Shown piece by piece: positions 13,848-21,402 of a DNA stretch of 22,269 nt. The notes beneath the pieces are model-generated. The model searched no databases. It had not been told where the DNA came from and saw nothing but the letters and a program-made list of their open reading frames with translations. Origin of the DNA: Clostridium sp. AF27-2AA (GTDB lineage: Bacteria; Bacillota; Clostridia; Lachnospirales; Lachnospiraceae); the NCBI RefSeq assembly GCF_003478505.1, contig NZ_QUFI01000042.1, positions 1-22,269 of the forward strand, written 5' to 3'. The position numbers were made by a program, and so were the translations under genes. Position 1 is the first letter of the stretch; the number at the start of each line of letters is the position of its first letter.

Positions 13848-14562
13848 TACTTCCGAGGCACATCTCTACTATGAGGTTGTCGGCCACGGAACACCGGTCC
13901 TGATGCTCCATGGAAACAGCCAGTCCCATCATGTATTCCACTCCTATAAGCGGAATCTGCAGAAAAGCTATCAGGTGATCCTGATGGACAGCCGCGGGCA
14001 CGGACGTTCCATGACAGCCCGGCAGTCTTTCACGATCCACGACATGGCCTGTGACGCTGCCGCCCTGCTTGACCACCTTGGCATCGCTAAGGCCATCCTT
14101 CTGGGTTTCAGTGACGGGGCCAACATTGCGCTGGAGTTTGCCTGCTGCTTTCCAGAGCGCACCCTGGCTGTCATTTCCGCCAGTGGAAACGCTCTTTCCT
14201 ACGGCTTACGGTTTCCGGTACGACTTGCCGCACAGTTCACCGGATGTGCCCTTTCATTCCTGAAAAACAGGCTGCCGGACAGCTCCCTGCGCCTGCAGCT
14301 GACGAAACGCCTGCAGCTCAACACCCTCTTAACGGACTCCCCGCATCTTTCTGCCGGACGCCTGCAGCATATCCAGGCACCGGTTCTGATCCTTGCCGGA
14401 ACCCGGGATCTCATAAAGACCTCCCACACCCGCTGGATGGCAGAGCAGATCCCAAACAGCCAGCTCAGACTGATTGAAGGAGGCACGCACAAGGTCCTGT
14501 TTTTGCGGGAGCAGCAATGCACGGGCTATATTCTTGATTTTCTTCGGCGGAATCATCTGTAA
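13828..14562 (+). CDS. Alpha/beta hydrolase
   Basis: A 244-residue serine hydrolase of the alpha/beta fold. Visible elements are the oxyanion HGN (28-30), the loop DSRGHGRS (54-61), nucleophile elbow GFSDG with S95, acid D194 (LAGTRDLI) and H221 (GGTHKV). It has no signal peptide, so it should be cytosolic. The gene overlaps the end of the MprF-like gene by 20 bases and ends the operon before a strong terminator. An esterase or lipase-like role on lipid or aminoacyl-lipid would fit the neighbour, but that is inference; the motif set is shared by many esterases and haloperoxidase-like enzymes. Confidence 0.9.
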   Translation: MKSTYLDTSEAHLYYEVVGHGTPVLMLHGNSQSHHVFHSYKRNLQKSYQVILMDSRGHGRSMTARQSFTIHDMACDAAALLDHLGIAKAILLGFSDGANIALEFACCFPERTLAVISASGNALSYGLRFPVRLAAQFTGCALSFLKNRLPDSSLRLQLTKRLQLNTLLTDSPHLSAGRLQHIQAPVLILAGTRDLIKTSHTRWMAEQIPNSQLRLIEGGTHKVLFLREQQCTGYILDFLRRNHL

Positions 14563-14589
14563 AATCTGTGGTTTCTTATAAAACAAAAT

Positions 14590-14628
14590 AAGAGCTATCT
14601 GACTTTCTCGTCATCAGATAGCTCTTTT
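14590..14628. terminator. Strong bidirectional terminator hairpin
   Basis: AAGAGCTATCTGA and TCAGATAGCTCTT form a perfect 13-bp stem with an 11-base loop. On the plus strand TTTT follows and ends the hydrolase operon; on the minus strand ATTTTGTTTT follows and would end the RNA transcribed from 14846-14874. Confidence 0.88.
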
Positions 14629-14839
14629 AACAAATATCCCGAAGTTTCACTTAATAACCTCTCTTTCTTTATATTCTTTTTTCAAAGTGCTATGGGCCTC
14701 TGCCTTTCATTGGAATCTCCCTCCTTCGATTACATCTATGTAAACTCGTTAAGAGATTTTTTTGTGGTAAGATTTAGTAACCCATTGGACCGCCCTCCGT
14801 TTTCTGAAGCTTTGATTTTGTTGCTTCTTTGTTTTTGTT
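14590..14839 (-). ncRNA. Candidate structured small RNA, about 250 nt, unidentified
   Basis: A stand-alone minus-strand transcription unit with a near-consensus promoter just upstream and the terminator hairpin at its end. No protein fits: the only frame of any length (14749-14847, 32 codons) begins inside the -10 box and has no ribosome binding site. The RNA can pair in several places, for example GAAGC with GCTTC near the 5' end and AATCTC with GAGATT around an inner TTACA/TGTAA hairpin. It contains G-rich Shine-Dalgarno-like runs (GGAGGGCGG, GAAGGAGGGAG), each followed by a tiny frame of 3-6 codons (14774-14785, 14690-14710). It may belong to a known large Firmicute RNA class such as raiA or 6S; I could not identify it. 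Confidence 0.6.
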
Positions 14840-14845
14840 GTCTTC

Positions 14846-14874
14846 ATTGTACGATATTAAATACAATTTGTCAA
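14846..14874 (-). promoter_or_regulatory. Near-consensus promoter of the candidate small RNA
   Basis: Minus strand TTGACA (14869-14874), 17-base spacer, TACAAT (14846-14851). It is one of the best promoter matches in the window and does not precede a protein gene. Confidence 0.8.
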
Positions 14875-14950
14875 GCATTATTTCTGATTATTTATATTAT
14901 TTTCTTGTATATTCTGAATATAAAGTTTGTATTGTTTATTTTATAGATGC

Positions 14951-14982
14951 AAAAGGGACATTTCTATTAAAATGTCCCTTTT
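14951..14982 (-). terminator. Terminator of the GAF-GGDEF gene
   Basis: AAAAGGGACATTT and AAATGTCCCTTTT form a 13-bp stem with a six-base loop, 12 bases beyond the stop codon of the gene ending at 14995; it is symmetric and could act in both directions. Confidence 0.85.
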
Positions 14983-14994
14983 ATCATAACGCAT

Positions 14995-15879
14995 TCATTC
15001 TTCCTTTTCCTCTCGCTGTCTGTATCGTTTATACAGAGCTTGTGCATAACCCGGACATTCCTGCACTCTGCGTGTACTGTCCCGGTAATGCTGCTGCTTT
15101 TCCTGATACATCAGGCGTTCTGCACCGTGAAGCAGCCTGTCTGCAGCGGTGGTTCCGTCATTCCACAGATACCCAAAGGCAGCCAGCCCCTGTTCCTCCT
15201 GTTTCAGACGTTCCTTCAGAAGCTGAGCCTGTCTGATAAAGACCTCTTCCTGCACTTCTGGACAGATTATGACAAATTCATCTCCGCTGACCCGGTAAAG
15301 CTGGTCTTTTGCGAAATACTCCATGCTCACCTCTGCCAGATGCCGGAGTGCCTGATCGCCGTATTCATGGCCGTAGGTATCGTTTAAGTATTTCAGCCCG
15401 TTCAAATCGGCAAATGCAACTCCAACCGGCACCGGATGCTCAAGAAGCTGATTCAGCATGCGGATGTAAGAGGTGTTGTTCCGGATCCCGGTCAGCTGAT
15501 CCTGATAGCTTAAGCGAAGCAGATACTCCTGAAGTTTCTTTTTCCTGATTTCTGAAGCAAGAACACAGGCAAGCACTGAAAAAAGCTCCCGGTCCGAATC
15601 CAACACGCCGGAATGCTCTACCTGCAATTTTCCGTACAGATTCTCCTCAAAAATAACAGGAACAGAAAAACTGCCGGCTTCCTGACGTCCGTCTGTATCC
15701 GGCTCACCGCACTCATAAAAGCAGACCTTTTCTGCCGCATAATACTGCCGTAGCAGCTCCAGCACCTGCGGTAATGCTTCCCGGTAATCCGCAGCCAGTG
15801 CCAGTAATTCTATACATTTGCTTTTTGTGCAGGCCGCCTGCAGAAACGCAGACTGATCCGCCATATTTTCGTGACTCAT
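14995..15879 (-). CDS. GAF-like sensor plus GGDEF domain protein (SGDEF variant diguanylate cyclase)
   Basis: A 294-residue cytosolic protein. Residues about 20-110 look like a GAF-type sensor (VCFYECGEP, VIFEENLYGKLQVEH). A GGDEF domain follows from about 120: DQLTGIRNN, metal-binding D158 in FADLNGLKYLNDTYGHEYGD, and the active-site loop SGDEF at 198-202 in place of GGDEF. Some cyclases with serine at the first position are active, so synthesis of cyclic di-GMP is likely but not certain. No RxxD product-inhibition site precedes the loop. GGGAG lies seven bases before the ATG. Its promoter contains a direct repeat shared with the divergent XRE gene, which suggests control by that regulator. 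Confidence 0.88.
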   Translation of the reverse strand: MSHENMADQSAFLQAACTKSKCIELLALAADYREALPQVLELLRQYYAAEKVCFYECGEPDTDGRQEAGSFSVPVIFEENLYGKLQVEHSGVLDSDRELFSVLACVLASEIRKKKLQEYLLRLSYQDQLTGIRNNTSYIRMLNQLLEHPVPVGVAFADLNGLKYLNDTYGHEYGDQALRHLAEVSMEYFAKDQLYRVSGDEFVIICPEVQEEVFIRQAQLLKERLKQEEQGLAAFGYLWNDGTTAADRLLHGAERLMYQEKQQHYRDSTRRVQECPGYAQALYKRYRQREEKEE

Positions 15880-15948
15880 TTCTTAACTCCCTGTCTTTTA
15901 ATACCAGTAAAAATAACGTTTTTTGTTTTTTATCCTGTAATTAAGCCT

Positions 15949-15977
15949 ATTATAACATTTATAGATATAATCAGCAA
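15949..15977 (-). promoter_or_regulatory. Promoter of the GAF-GGDEF gene
   Basis: Minus strand TTGCTG (15972-15977), 17-base spacer, TATAAT (15949-15954). The spacer is occupied by the first copy of the 14-bp direct repeat. Confidence 0.8.
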
Positions 15978-15993
15978 TCTTTATAGATGTAAT
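15958..15993. promoter_or_regulatory. Direct repeats TTTATAGATRTAAT, likely XRE operator
   Basis: TTTATAGATATAAT (15958-15971) and TTTATAGATGTAAT (15980-15993) are 22 bases apart, two turns of the helix, between the divergent GGDEF and XRE genes. A related inverted stretch (CTATATCTAAAG) lies at 16022-16033 just before the XRE ribosome binding site. Confidence 0.6.
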
Positions 15994-16045
15994 TTTTTCA
16001 GAATAAATTTGTTATCCTATCTCTATATCTAAAGGGAGTAACATC

Positions 16046-16345
16046 ATGGACATCGGAACAAGAATCAGCTATTTCAGAAATGCAAAACAGTACAGCGTCA
16101 ACCGGCTTGCAACCCTTGCCGGTATTTCCCAGAGCTACCTTCGGGACGTGGAGCTGGGAAAAAAGAACCCCACAGTCGAGGTTCTTTCTTATATATGCGA
16201 TGCCCTGGATCTGTCTCTCCGGGATTTTTTCGATGACAAACTGGAATCCCGTTTCTGCCAGGATCCGCTGCTGGCCCGGATCTACCGGATGAGCCCGGAG
16301 CAGCGGAACGCACTTCTTCAGTTTTTAAACTCCATGGAACACTGA
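16046..16345 (+). CDS. XRE-family helix-turn-helix transcriptional regulator
   Basis: A 99-residue protein made of one Cro/CI-type helix-turn-helix domain (about 4-62: RISYFRNAKQYSVNRLA, then GISQSYLRDVELGKKNPTVEVL) and a short C-terminal helix (MSPEQRNALLQFLN). It has no sensor domain, like small SinR-like or phage-like repressors. AAAGGGAG precedes the ATG by eight bases. It is transcribed away from the GAF-GGDEF gene, and the spacer holds direct repeats typical of an operator. I infer that it represses itself, the cyclase gene, or both. The gene ends 18 bases before the converging DeoR gene, with no clear terminator between. Confidence 0.9.
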   Translation: MDIGTRISYFRNAKQYSVNRLATLAGISQSYLRDVELGKKNPTVEVLSYICDALDLSLRDFFDDKLESRFCQDPLLARIYRMSPEQRNALLQFLNSMEH

Positions 16346-16363
16346 CAGATTCCTGAAGCTGTT

Positions 16364-17152
16364 TTATCTTTCCCCGTTCCGGACTACATCTAGCGTAACG
16401 CCAGTATCCTTTATCTTCTGCTCCATGTCTGTATCAAGCCCTCCATCCGTGATGATCTGATCCACATCACACAATGCGCACAGCTTTACCAGACTTGCTC
16501 TTCCAAACTTGCTGGAGTCTGCCAGGACTACCTTCCGGTTCGCGATCTGGCACATCTGCTTTTGTACCCTTGCTTCACTCGGTCCCTGATCCGTCAGTCC
16601 AACAGACGGATGGACACCGCTGACTGACATAAACAAAATATCAAGATGAAGGCTCTCGAGCATCTGGGAAAAATCATTTCCAAGAGATAATTCCTTTTTA
16701 TCCAGTATTCCCCCAATCAGAATAATGGTAAACTCCGGTCGCTCCGATAAGACCAGAGCGTTCTGGATGGAATTTGTCACCACCGTAAGATGCTCAAACC
16801 TGCGCACCAGCTCCTTCGCCATGACCAGGCTTGTACTTCCGTAGTCCAGCCCCACAGCCTGGTGTTCCCGGACCAATCCCGCCGCATACGCAGCTATGGC
16901 TGCTTTTTCTTCCATACAGCTGGAATTTCTGGTTTTCAGTGATATATACTGTCCGTTCTGTGCCGACATCTGGCTTATCGGTACGGCTCCGCCATGCACC
17001 CGTTTTAATTTTCCCGATTGTTCCAGTGCATCCAGATCTTTCCGGACCGTTTCAGACGATACTTTCATCTCCTGCACCAGATCTGCACTATGTACAATAC
17101 CATGTTCCTCCAGTAAATCTAAAATCTTTTGATAACGCTGCTGTGCCAGCAT
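16364..17152 (-). CDS. DeoR/GlpR-family transcriptional repressor
   Basis: A 262-residue regulator. The N-terminal winged helix-turn-helix (RYQKILDLLEEHG, VSSETVRKDLDALEQSGKLKRVHGGA) is the DeoR signature. The C-terminal part is the DeoR sensor domain, related to ribose-phosphate isomerase (VGLDYGSTSLVMAKEL, VVTNSIQNALVL, LADSSKFGR), which binds a phosphorylated sugar. The ATG at 17152 is chosen because AGGAGG lies eight bases upstream; the frame is open for 94 more codons upstream, but that stretch covers promoter and operator DNA. It diverges from a permease and isomerase gene pair, and the spacer holds four similar boxes, so it most likely controls that sugar operon and itself. Confidence 0.93.
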   Translation of the reverse strand: MLAQQRYQKILDLLEEHGIVHSADLVQEMKVSSETVRKDLDALEQSGKLKRVHGGAVPISQMSAQNGQYISLKTRNSSCMEEKAAIAAYAAGLVREHQAVGLDYGSTSLVMAKELVRRFEHLTVVTNSIQNALVLSERPEFTIILIGGILDKKELSLGNDFSQMLESLHLDILFMSVSGVHPSVGLTDQGPSEARVQKQMCQIANRKVVLADSSKFGRASLVKLCALCDVDQIITDGGLDTDMEQKIKDTGVTLDVVRNGER

Positions 17153-17288
17153 AACTGTTTCCTCCTGTTTTGCATTCCGCCCCATATCCGCACAGGCTGC
17201 GCCGTTCATGCGCATACCTGCCGGATCATGTCCGTATTTCATTATAACGTATTTCTGTGCTATATCCCAGCATCTATTTGCATTCCCA

Positions 17289-17317
17289 ATTATATCAGTA
17301 TTTTTCATTCTTTTCAC
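17289..17317 (-). promoter_or_regulatory. Promoter of the deoR-type gene
   Basis: Minus strand GTGAAA (17312-17317), 17-base spacer, TATAAT (17289-17294) with an extended -10 TGA. The leader to the ATG is about 130 bases. Confidence 0.65.
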
Positions 17318-17326
17318 CGTGAAATC

Positions 17327-17411
17327 CAACAAAACACAGTCCTGTTTTTTGGATATTTCGTTGATATTTTGTGTTTTATTGTGTTTTGTATTGATTTCGC
17401 AACAAAATGCA
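17327..17411. promoter_or_regulatory. Four CAACAAAACACA-like boxes, likely DeoR operators
   Basis: Boxes at 17327-17338 (CAACAAAACACA), 17370-17381 (reverse: CAATAAAACACA), 17380-17391 (reverse: ATACAAAACACA) and 17400-17411 (CAACAAAATGCA) lie between the two divergent promoters. The last lies inside the spacer of the plus-strand promoter and the third touches its -35 box, positions suited for repression. Confidence 0.6.
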
Positions 17412-17419
17412 GATATACT
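17391..17419 (+). promoter_or_regulatory. Promoter of the MFS-isomerase operon
   Basis: TTGATT (17391-17396), 17-base spacer, TATACT (17414-17419), about 98 bases before the MFS start codon. Confidence 0.75.
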
Positions 17420-17516
17420 AAAGACCGAATCCAAGAAATACGTCTCAAACGCATTTCTGATATGCCTGGCAACGAATCACAAACTGCAGTCTGTCTACAA
17501 GAAGGAGAAAATGATT

Positions 17517-18823
17517 ATGAGTAATGAAATGAAACAAAAAGCTGTAAAAGCAGTTCCAAACCGCTGGTTTGTCTTCTACATCCTGACACTTTCCGGAGGC
17601 ATTGCGTTTAAGCTTTCTTCTATGAAAGACATGTTCTATGTTCCCATGCAGCAATTTATGGGACTCACGAACACCCAGATTGGCGGCGCTTTAAGCGCAT
17701 ATGGAATTGTGCAGACCATTGGCCTGATCTTTGGTATCTATATCTGTGATATGTTCAGCAAAAAATATATGATCGGCGGCTCCCTGATCGGTCTTGGCGC
17801 AATCGGTGTTTATCTTTCTACATTTCCGTGTTATTGGGGTTTTCTGATCGCGTTCGGCGCAATGGCCATTCTCGGCGAGGTAACCTACTGGCCGGTTCTT
17901 TTAAAAGCGATCCGCCTCCTTGGTGATGAAAAGACACAGGGACGCATGTTTGGCTTTCTGGAAATGGGGCGCGGCATTATTGATGTCATTGTTGCTTCAA
18001 GCGCACTGGCTATTTTCAAGGCTATGGGAGAAGGCGCTTCTGCATTACGGGGAGGACTTCTCTTCTTATCCTCAGTTACCGCATGTGCCGGAGTTCTCTG
18101 TCTCATTTTTGTACCTAACGATGAAAAACGCACCGACGAAAACGTGAAGGAGCAGAACCGTGCCCAGGCTGCATTCGGCGGTATGATCCAGGCATTGAAA
18201 ATATCGATATCTGGGCTGTTGCTCTGAACGGTTTCGTTGTATACTGCATTTACTGCGGACTGACTTACTTTATTCCGTTTCTGAACCAGATCTACATGCT
18301 GCCGGCTACCGCAGTCGGCATGTACGGCATCATCAACCAGTATGGACTGAAAATGATCGGCGGACCGATCGGCGGTTTTATGTCTGATAAAGTACATAAA
18401 TCTGCCGCCAAACACATCCGTGTCGGTTTTCTTGTATGTGCTGTCGCAATGGCAGCGTTCCTTATGGTCCCTCACGAAATGCTTGGCCAGAACGGCAACT
18501 GGATTCTTGGCGCGGTCTGTACTCTGGGCTTTGGATCTATTGTATTTACCATGCGCGCAGTCTTCTTCGCTCCGATGGATGAGGTGAAAGTACCTGCAGA
18601 GATTACCGGTGCTGCCATGAGTCTCGCTTCCCTGGTCATCTATCTTCCGAACACATTTGCATATGTTATGTACGGAAGCTTTCTTGACCGCTCCCCGGGC
18701 ATGACCGGTTTCCGCATTGTTTTCAGCGTCATAATCGGATGGGCCGTGATCGGACTTTTCGTTTCCACCTTTCTGATCCACCGCATCAAAAAGCACCAGA
18801 TTTCCAGTACAGACAACTCATAA
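17517..18823 (+). pseudogene. MFS transporter, interrupted by a single-base frameshift
   Basis: A major facilitator superfamily permease, probably for a sugar or sugar derivative. The first part (ATG at 17517, AAGGAG nine bases upstream) reads MSNEMKQKAVKAVPNRWFVF and holds about six membrane segments. The frame then ends at 18227. The second half continues in another frame to 18823 with about six more segments (GGPIGGFMSDKVHKSA, then MRAVFFAPMDEVKVP). The break is at the A run 18198-18201: one more A restores LKNIDIWAVALNGFVVY and a single 435-residue protein. This can be a real mutation or a homopolymer sequencing error; the remaining sequence is undamaged, which favours a recent event or an error. 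It lies 16 bases ahead of the isomerase gene. Confidence 0.85.
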
Positions 18824-18839
18824 CAGGAGGATTTTTCAT

Positions 18840-19883
18840 ATGTTAAAACTCGGACTTGATACCGAAAGTCTCCATCTCTGGTTTCAGAACAAGCGCATGG
18901 ATATTTTCGGATTTATAGAAAAAGCTCATGAGCTTGGCTTTGACGGCGTCATGATCAACATCTTAAAAGATTACAACCTGGACCCGGAATGGGGAACTCT
19001 GATGAACAATGACCCCGCACACTTAAAAAGAGTACGGGATCTTCTGGAATCCTATCATATGTACGCAGAGCTTGCCACCAAAGGAATTACGAAGGAACAT
19101 CTCCTGAAAGTCCTTGATGTCGCGGAAGCTCTTGCTGCGGATATCATCCGCACCTACATTCCAATCACTTTAAATCCACTCGCCTCACGTGCTACCGGCG
19201 GAGAAGGAAAATACGACCAGGCAAAAGTACGCGGAGATTTTGATCCTGCTGTTTTCGATGAAGCAGCCATGTCCCTGCGTCAGATCATTCCGGAATTAAA
19301 AAAGCGCCGGATCCGTCTGGCTCTGGAAAATCACGAATATGAGACATCTGACGAGCTTACGGCCATTGTGAAAAAACTGGATATTCCCTGGATCGGCCTC
19401 CATTTTGATTTCGGCAATTCTATGATGGCCTGGGAAGATCCGGCTCAGGCAGCCATGAAAATGGCTCCATATACCATTACCACTCATTTTAAAGACCACA
19501 TCGTGATTCCATGTCCGGAAGATCCTTACGGATATGTGATATGCGGAATTCCCGTTGGCAAAGGAAATATGGATTTAAAGAATCTGCTTCAGATCATTCT
19601 GGATCACTCTTCCATCACCCGCCTGAATCTGGAAATGTGTTATCCATACTGCGCACAGTTTAAACGCAGCCCCGGTACCGACGGTGTTTTCCGCGTAGGA
19701 GAAGGCTGTTTCAAAGTAGAGGCACCTCTCTTTGATCCAGAGACCATAAAGCCCGGAGATTACTACTATCCACAGGAGATTTCGGAAGAGCTTCTGGAAG
19801 AATGCCTGAAGCACCAGATGGAGGGAGTTAAACAGAGCGCGGCTTATACCAGAAAGCTGTGTGAAGAATACCGCAATCAGTAA
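18840..19883 (+). CDS. Sugar phosphate isomerase/epimerase-like TIM barrel protein
   Basis: A 347-residue protein of the xylose isomerase-like TIM barrel family (AP endonuclease 2 superfamily), which includes sugar epimerases, inosose dehydratase and hydroxypyruvate isomerase. Likely metal ligands are seen in order: E in RLALENHEYE, the D/H in IGLHFDFGNS, H in THFKDH and E in LNLEMCYPY. Strand patterns such as KLGLDTESLH and GFDGVMINIL open the barrel. AGGAGG lies nine bases before the ATG. It follows the MFS permease, and both face a DeoR repressor, so it probably acts on the imported sugar. The specific reaction cannot be assigned. Confidence 0.88.
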   Translation: MLKLGLDTESLHLWFQNKRMDIFGFIEKAHELGFDGVMINILKDYNLDPEWGTLMNNDPAHLKRVRDLLESYHMYAELATKGITKEHLLKVLDVAEALAADIIRTYIPITLNPLASRATGGEGKYDQAKVRGDFDPAVFDEAAMSLRQIIPELKKRRIRLALENHEYETSDELTAIVKKLDIPWIGLHFDFGNSMMAWEDPAQAAMKMAPYTITTHFKDHIVIPCPEDPYGYVICGIPVGKGNMDLKNLLQIILDHSSITRLNLEMCYPYCAQFKRSPGTDGVFRVGEGCFKVEAPLFDPETIKPGDYYYPQEISEELLEECLKHQMEGVKQSAAYTRKLCEEYRNQ

Positions 19884-19907
19884 CAACAACAGAGAAGGGA
19901 ATGGAGC

Positions 19908-19991
19908 ATGCTGATTCTGACACCAATATTAAACAGAGTAAATCAAATCATCTGGCGTGGAGCGAAGGATTTGACTTTTACCTTCTATTGA
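19908..19991 (+). pseudogene. Possible truncated third gene of the sugar operon
   Basis: After the isomerase gene AGAAGGG precedes an ATG at 19908 that reads MLILTPILNRVNQIIWRG and stops after 27 codons. The hydrophobic start with NRVNQIIW faintly recalls the N terminus of an amino-acid:cation symporter, but the evidence is weak. The frame ends inside the tail of the converging GGDEF gene, where the DNA becomes A+T rich, so a longer gene may have been cut by an insertion or rearrangement. It could also be a chance frame; a second overlapping frame from 19901 is likewise short. Confidence 0.25.
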
Positions 19992-21402
19992 CACCACTTT
20001 CGTTATAAAAACGTTCCTTACTCTCATACATTCTCTCATCTGCAGCTTTGGAGATTTCGTATATGCTGCCCCAATTTCCCTCTGTACTGAAAACCCATCC
20101 ATATGAAACAGTCATTGAATCCACAAACTCACCGTGCCAGTTAGTTATGTTGGATTTAAATCTATGTATCATATTTTCAAACTCGTTTATATCCTCTGTA
20201 ATGATAACAGCAAACTCATCTCCACCGATCCTATAAACCTTTCCATATTCATTAAAACTATTTTTCATACAATCAGCCGCTGCACATATAAGCTCATCAC
20301 CTGCCACATGACCATAAGTATCATTTACTCGCTTCAGCCCATTTAAATCTATAGAAATGTACACCCACTCATCACAAATCTTAAGCTTGTTTATATCATT
20401 CTCATATGCATGTCTATTAAGACATCTGGTAAGCTCATCTGTATTTGATGTGTACATCAGTTTTTCTTTTTCCAATCTTTCTTTTGCAATTTGGGAAAAT
20501 GTATATGTTATACAACACGATGCTAATACCATATAGGCACCAACTATACAAATAGCAATAATATTGCCTTGCAAATAAAATGAATCCTCCACCGTTACAG
20601 CAACAATATATTTATCATCCTGACGAATTATACATCTGCAAGGGCTTCCATCCACTTTGATATGTATTACAGTTACACCATCACTACTGACACGATCCGA
20701 TGGTATTCCTATTTCCTCAAGTTTTTTTCCTATTTCACTCCTGTCTGTAGCACCCTCGATAGTCTGTGTATCTACATCTGCCGCAACAATTCTCATTCCT
20801 TTATATACTGGCATTCCCGATACTACATTAGAAATGGTATTCTGCTCTATCGCATCGAGAAGTCTTTTGGGCTCAATGCCCACCTGAATCATCTTCGTTC
20901 CATCCTCATTCCAAGTGATCGCATACATCATTTCCTTTGCTTCCGAAGTATTAGGGGTAACATCCTGACACATTGTCAACGATTTGTTCTCAAGCATTGG
21001 CTTAAAATATCCCATCTGCTCGCCAGAATAAAAATTATAACCAAAATACTTTGGCACCGAACCACTATAAATATACCCGTGCTCATCAAACAAATGTATT
21101 TCATCAACCGCCATTAATTTCGCTATTTCCTGCAATTCATCAACATCACATTCTATCTCAGGATTGGCATCAATAATATACGACACTGCTTTAGCCCTTA
21201 TAATATAATCATCCTTTAACGATTTAATAAGTTCGTTCTTGCTCTTATCATTTTTATTAAGCACAGTAATCACACGATCAACAAGTACTTTCGATGTTCC
21301 ATATGCATTTCTGTCATTGACATATTTCAGAATACTCGCTTCAAGCAGTAATGCAATAACAATTATTACAACAGATAAAGTTACAATTTTCCTCTTCTTC
21401 AT
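19978..21402 (-). CDS. Membrane-anchored sensor diguanylate cyclase (GGDEF)
   Basis: A 474-residue protein with two membrane helices (about 6-24 and 279-300) that enclose an extracellular sensor domain of some 250 residues, similar in layout to Cache-type sensors. After the second helix a short linker leads to a GGDEF domain: DELTRCLNRHAY (322-333), metal-binding D352 in SIDLNGLKRVNDTYGH, and an intact active loop RIGGDEF with GGDEF at 393-397. It should make cyclic di-GMP in response to an outside signal. No RxxD inhibition site is seen. The ATG at 21402 is chosen for GGAGG just upstream; the frame is open 18 codons further. Base composition is clearly more A+T rich than the genes to the left, hinting at separate ancestry. 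No clear terminator follows. Confidence 0.9.
   Translation of the reverse strand: MKKRKIVTLSVVIIVIALLLEASILKYVNDRNAYGTSKVLVDRVITVLNKNDKSKNELIKSLKDDYIIRAKAVSYIIDANPEIECDVDELQEIAKLMAVDEIHLFDEHGYIYSGSVPKYFGYNFYSGEQMGYFKPMLENKSLTMCQDVTPNTSEAKEMMYAITWNEDGTKMIQVGIEPKRLLDAIEQNTISNVVSGMPVYKGMRIVAADVDTQTIEGATDRSEIGKKLEEIGIPSDRVSSDGVTVIHIKVDGSPCRCIIRQDDKYIVAVTVEDSFYLQGNIIAICIVGAYMVLASCCITYTFSQIAKERLEKEKLMYTSNTDELTRCLNRHAYENDINKLKICDEWVYISIDLNGLKRVNDTYGHVAGDELICAAADCMKNSFNEYGKVYRIGGDEFAVIITEDINEFENMIHRFKSNITNWHGEFVDSMTVSYGWVFSTEGNWGSIYEISKAADERMYESKERFYNESGVNRR

Noticed and set aside
14749..14847. A 32-codon basic peptide on the minus strand (MKTTKTKKQQNQS...)
   Set aside because: Its ATG is part of the -10 box TACAAT and would not be in the transcript; no ribosome binding site.
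14692..14946. An 84-codon plus-strand frame rich in leucine and phenylalanine
   Set aside because: No ribosome binding site; it lies antisense to the strong minus-strand promoter and candidate RNA, and its composition reflects T-rich DNA.
17153..17434. N-terminal extension of the DeoR-type repressor by 94 codons
   Set aside because: The stretch covers the promoter and operator region, while the ATG at 17152 has an ideal ribosome binding site and gives the standard family length.
17208..17516. N-terminal extension of the MFS permease by about 100 codons
   Set aside because: The same spacer DNA read on the other strand; the true start at 17517 follows AAGGAG and a promoter at 17391-17419.
18195..18205. 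Programmed ribosomal frameshift in the permease gene
   Set aside because: No X-XXY-YYZ slippery heptamer in the right phase; a missing base in the A run is simpler.
17885..18796. A 303-codon minus-strand frame opposite the MFS gene
   Set aside because: Shadow of the permease with histidine- and serine-rich composition and no family resemblance.
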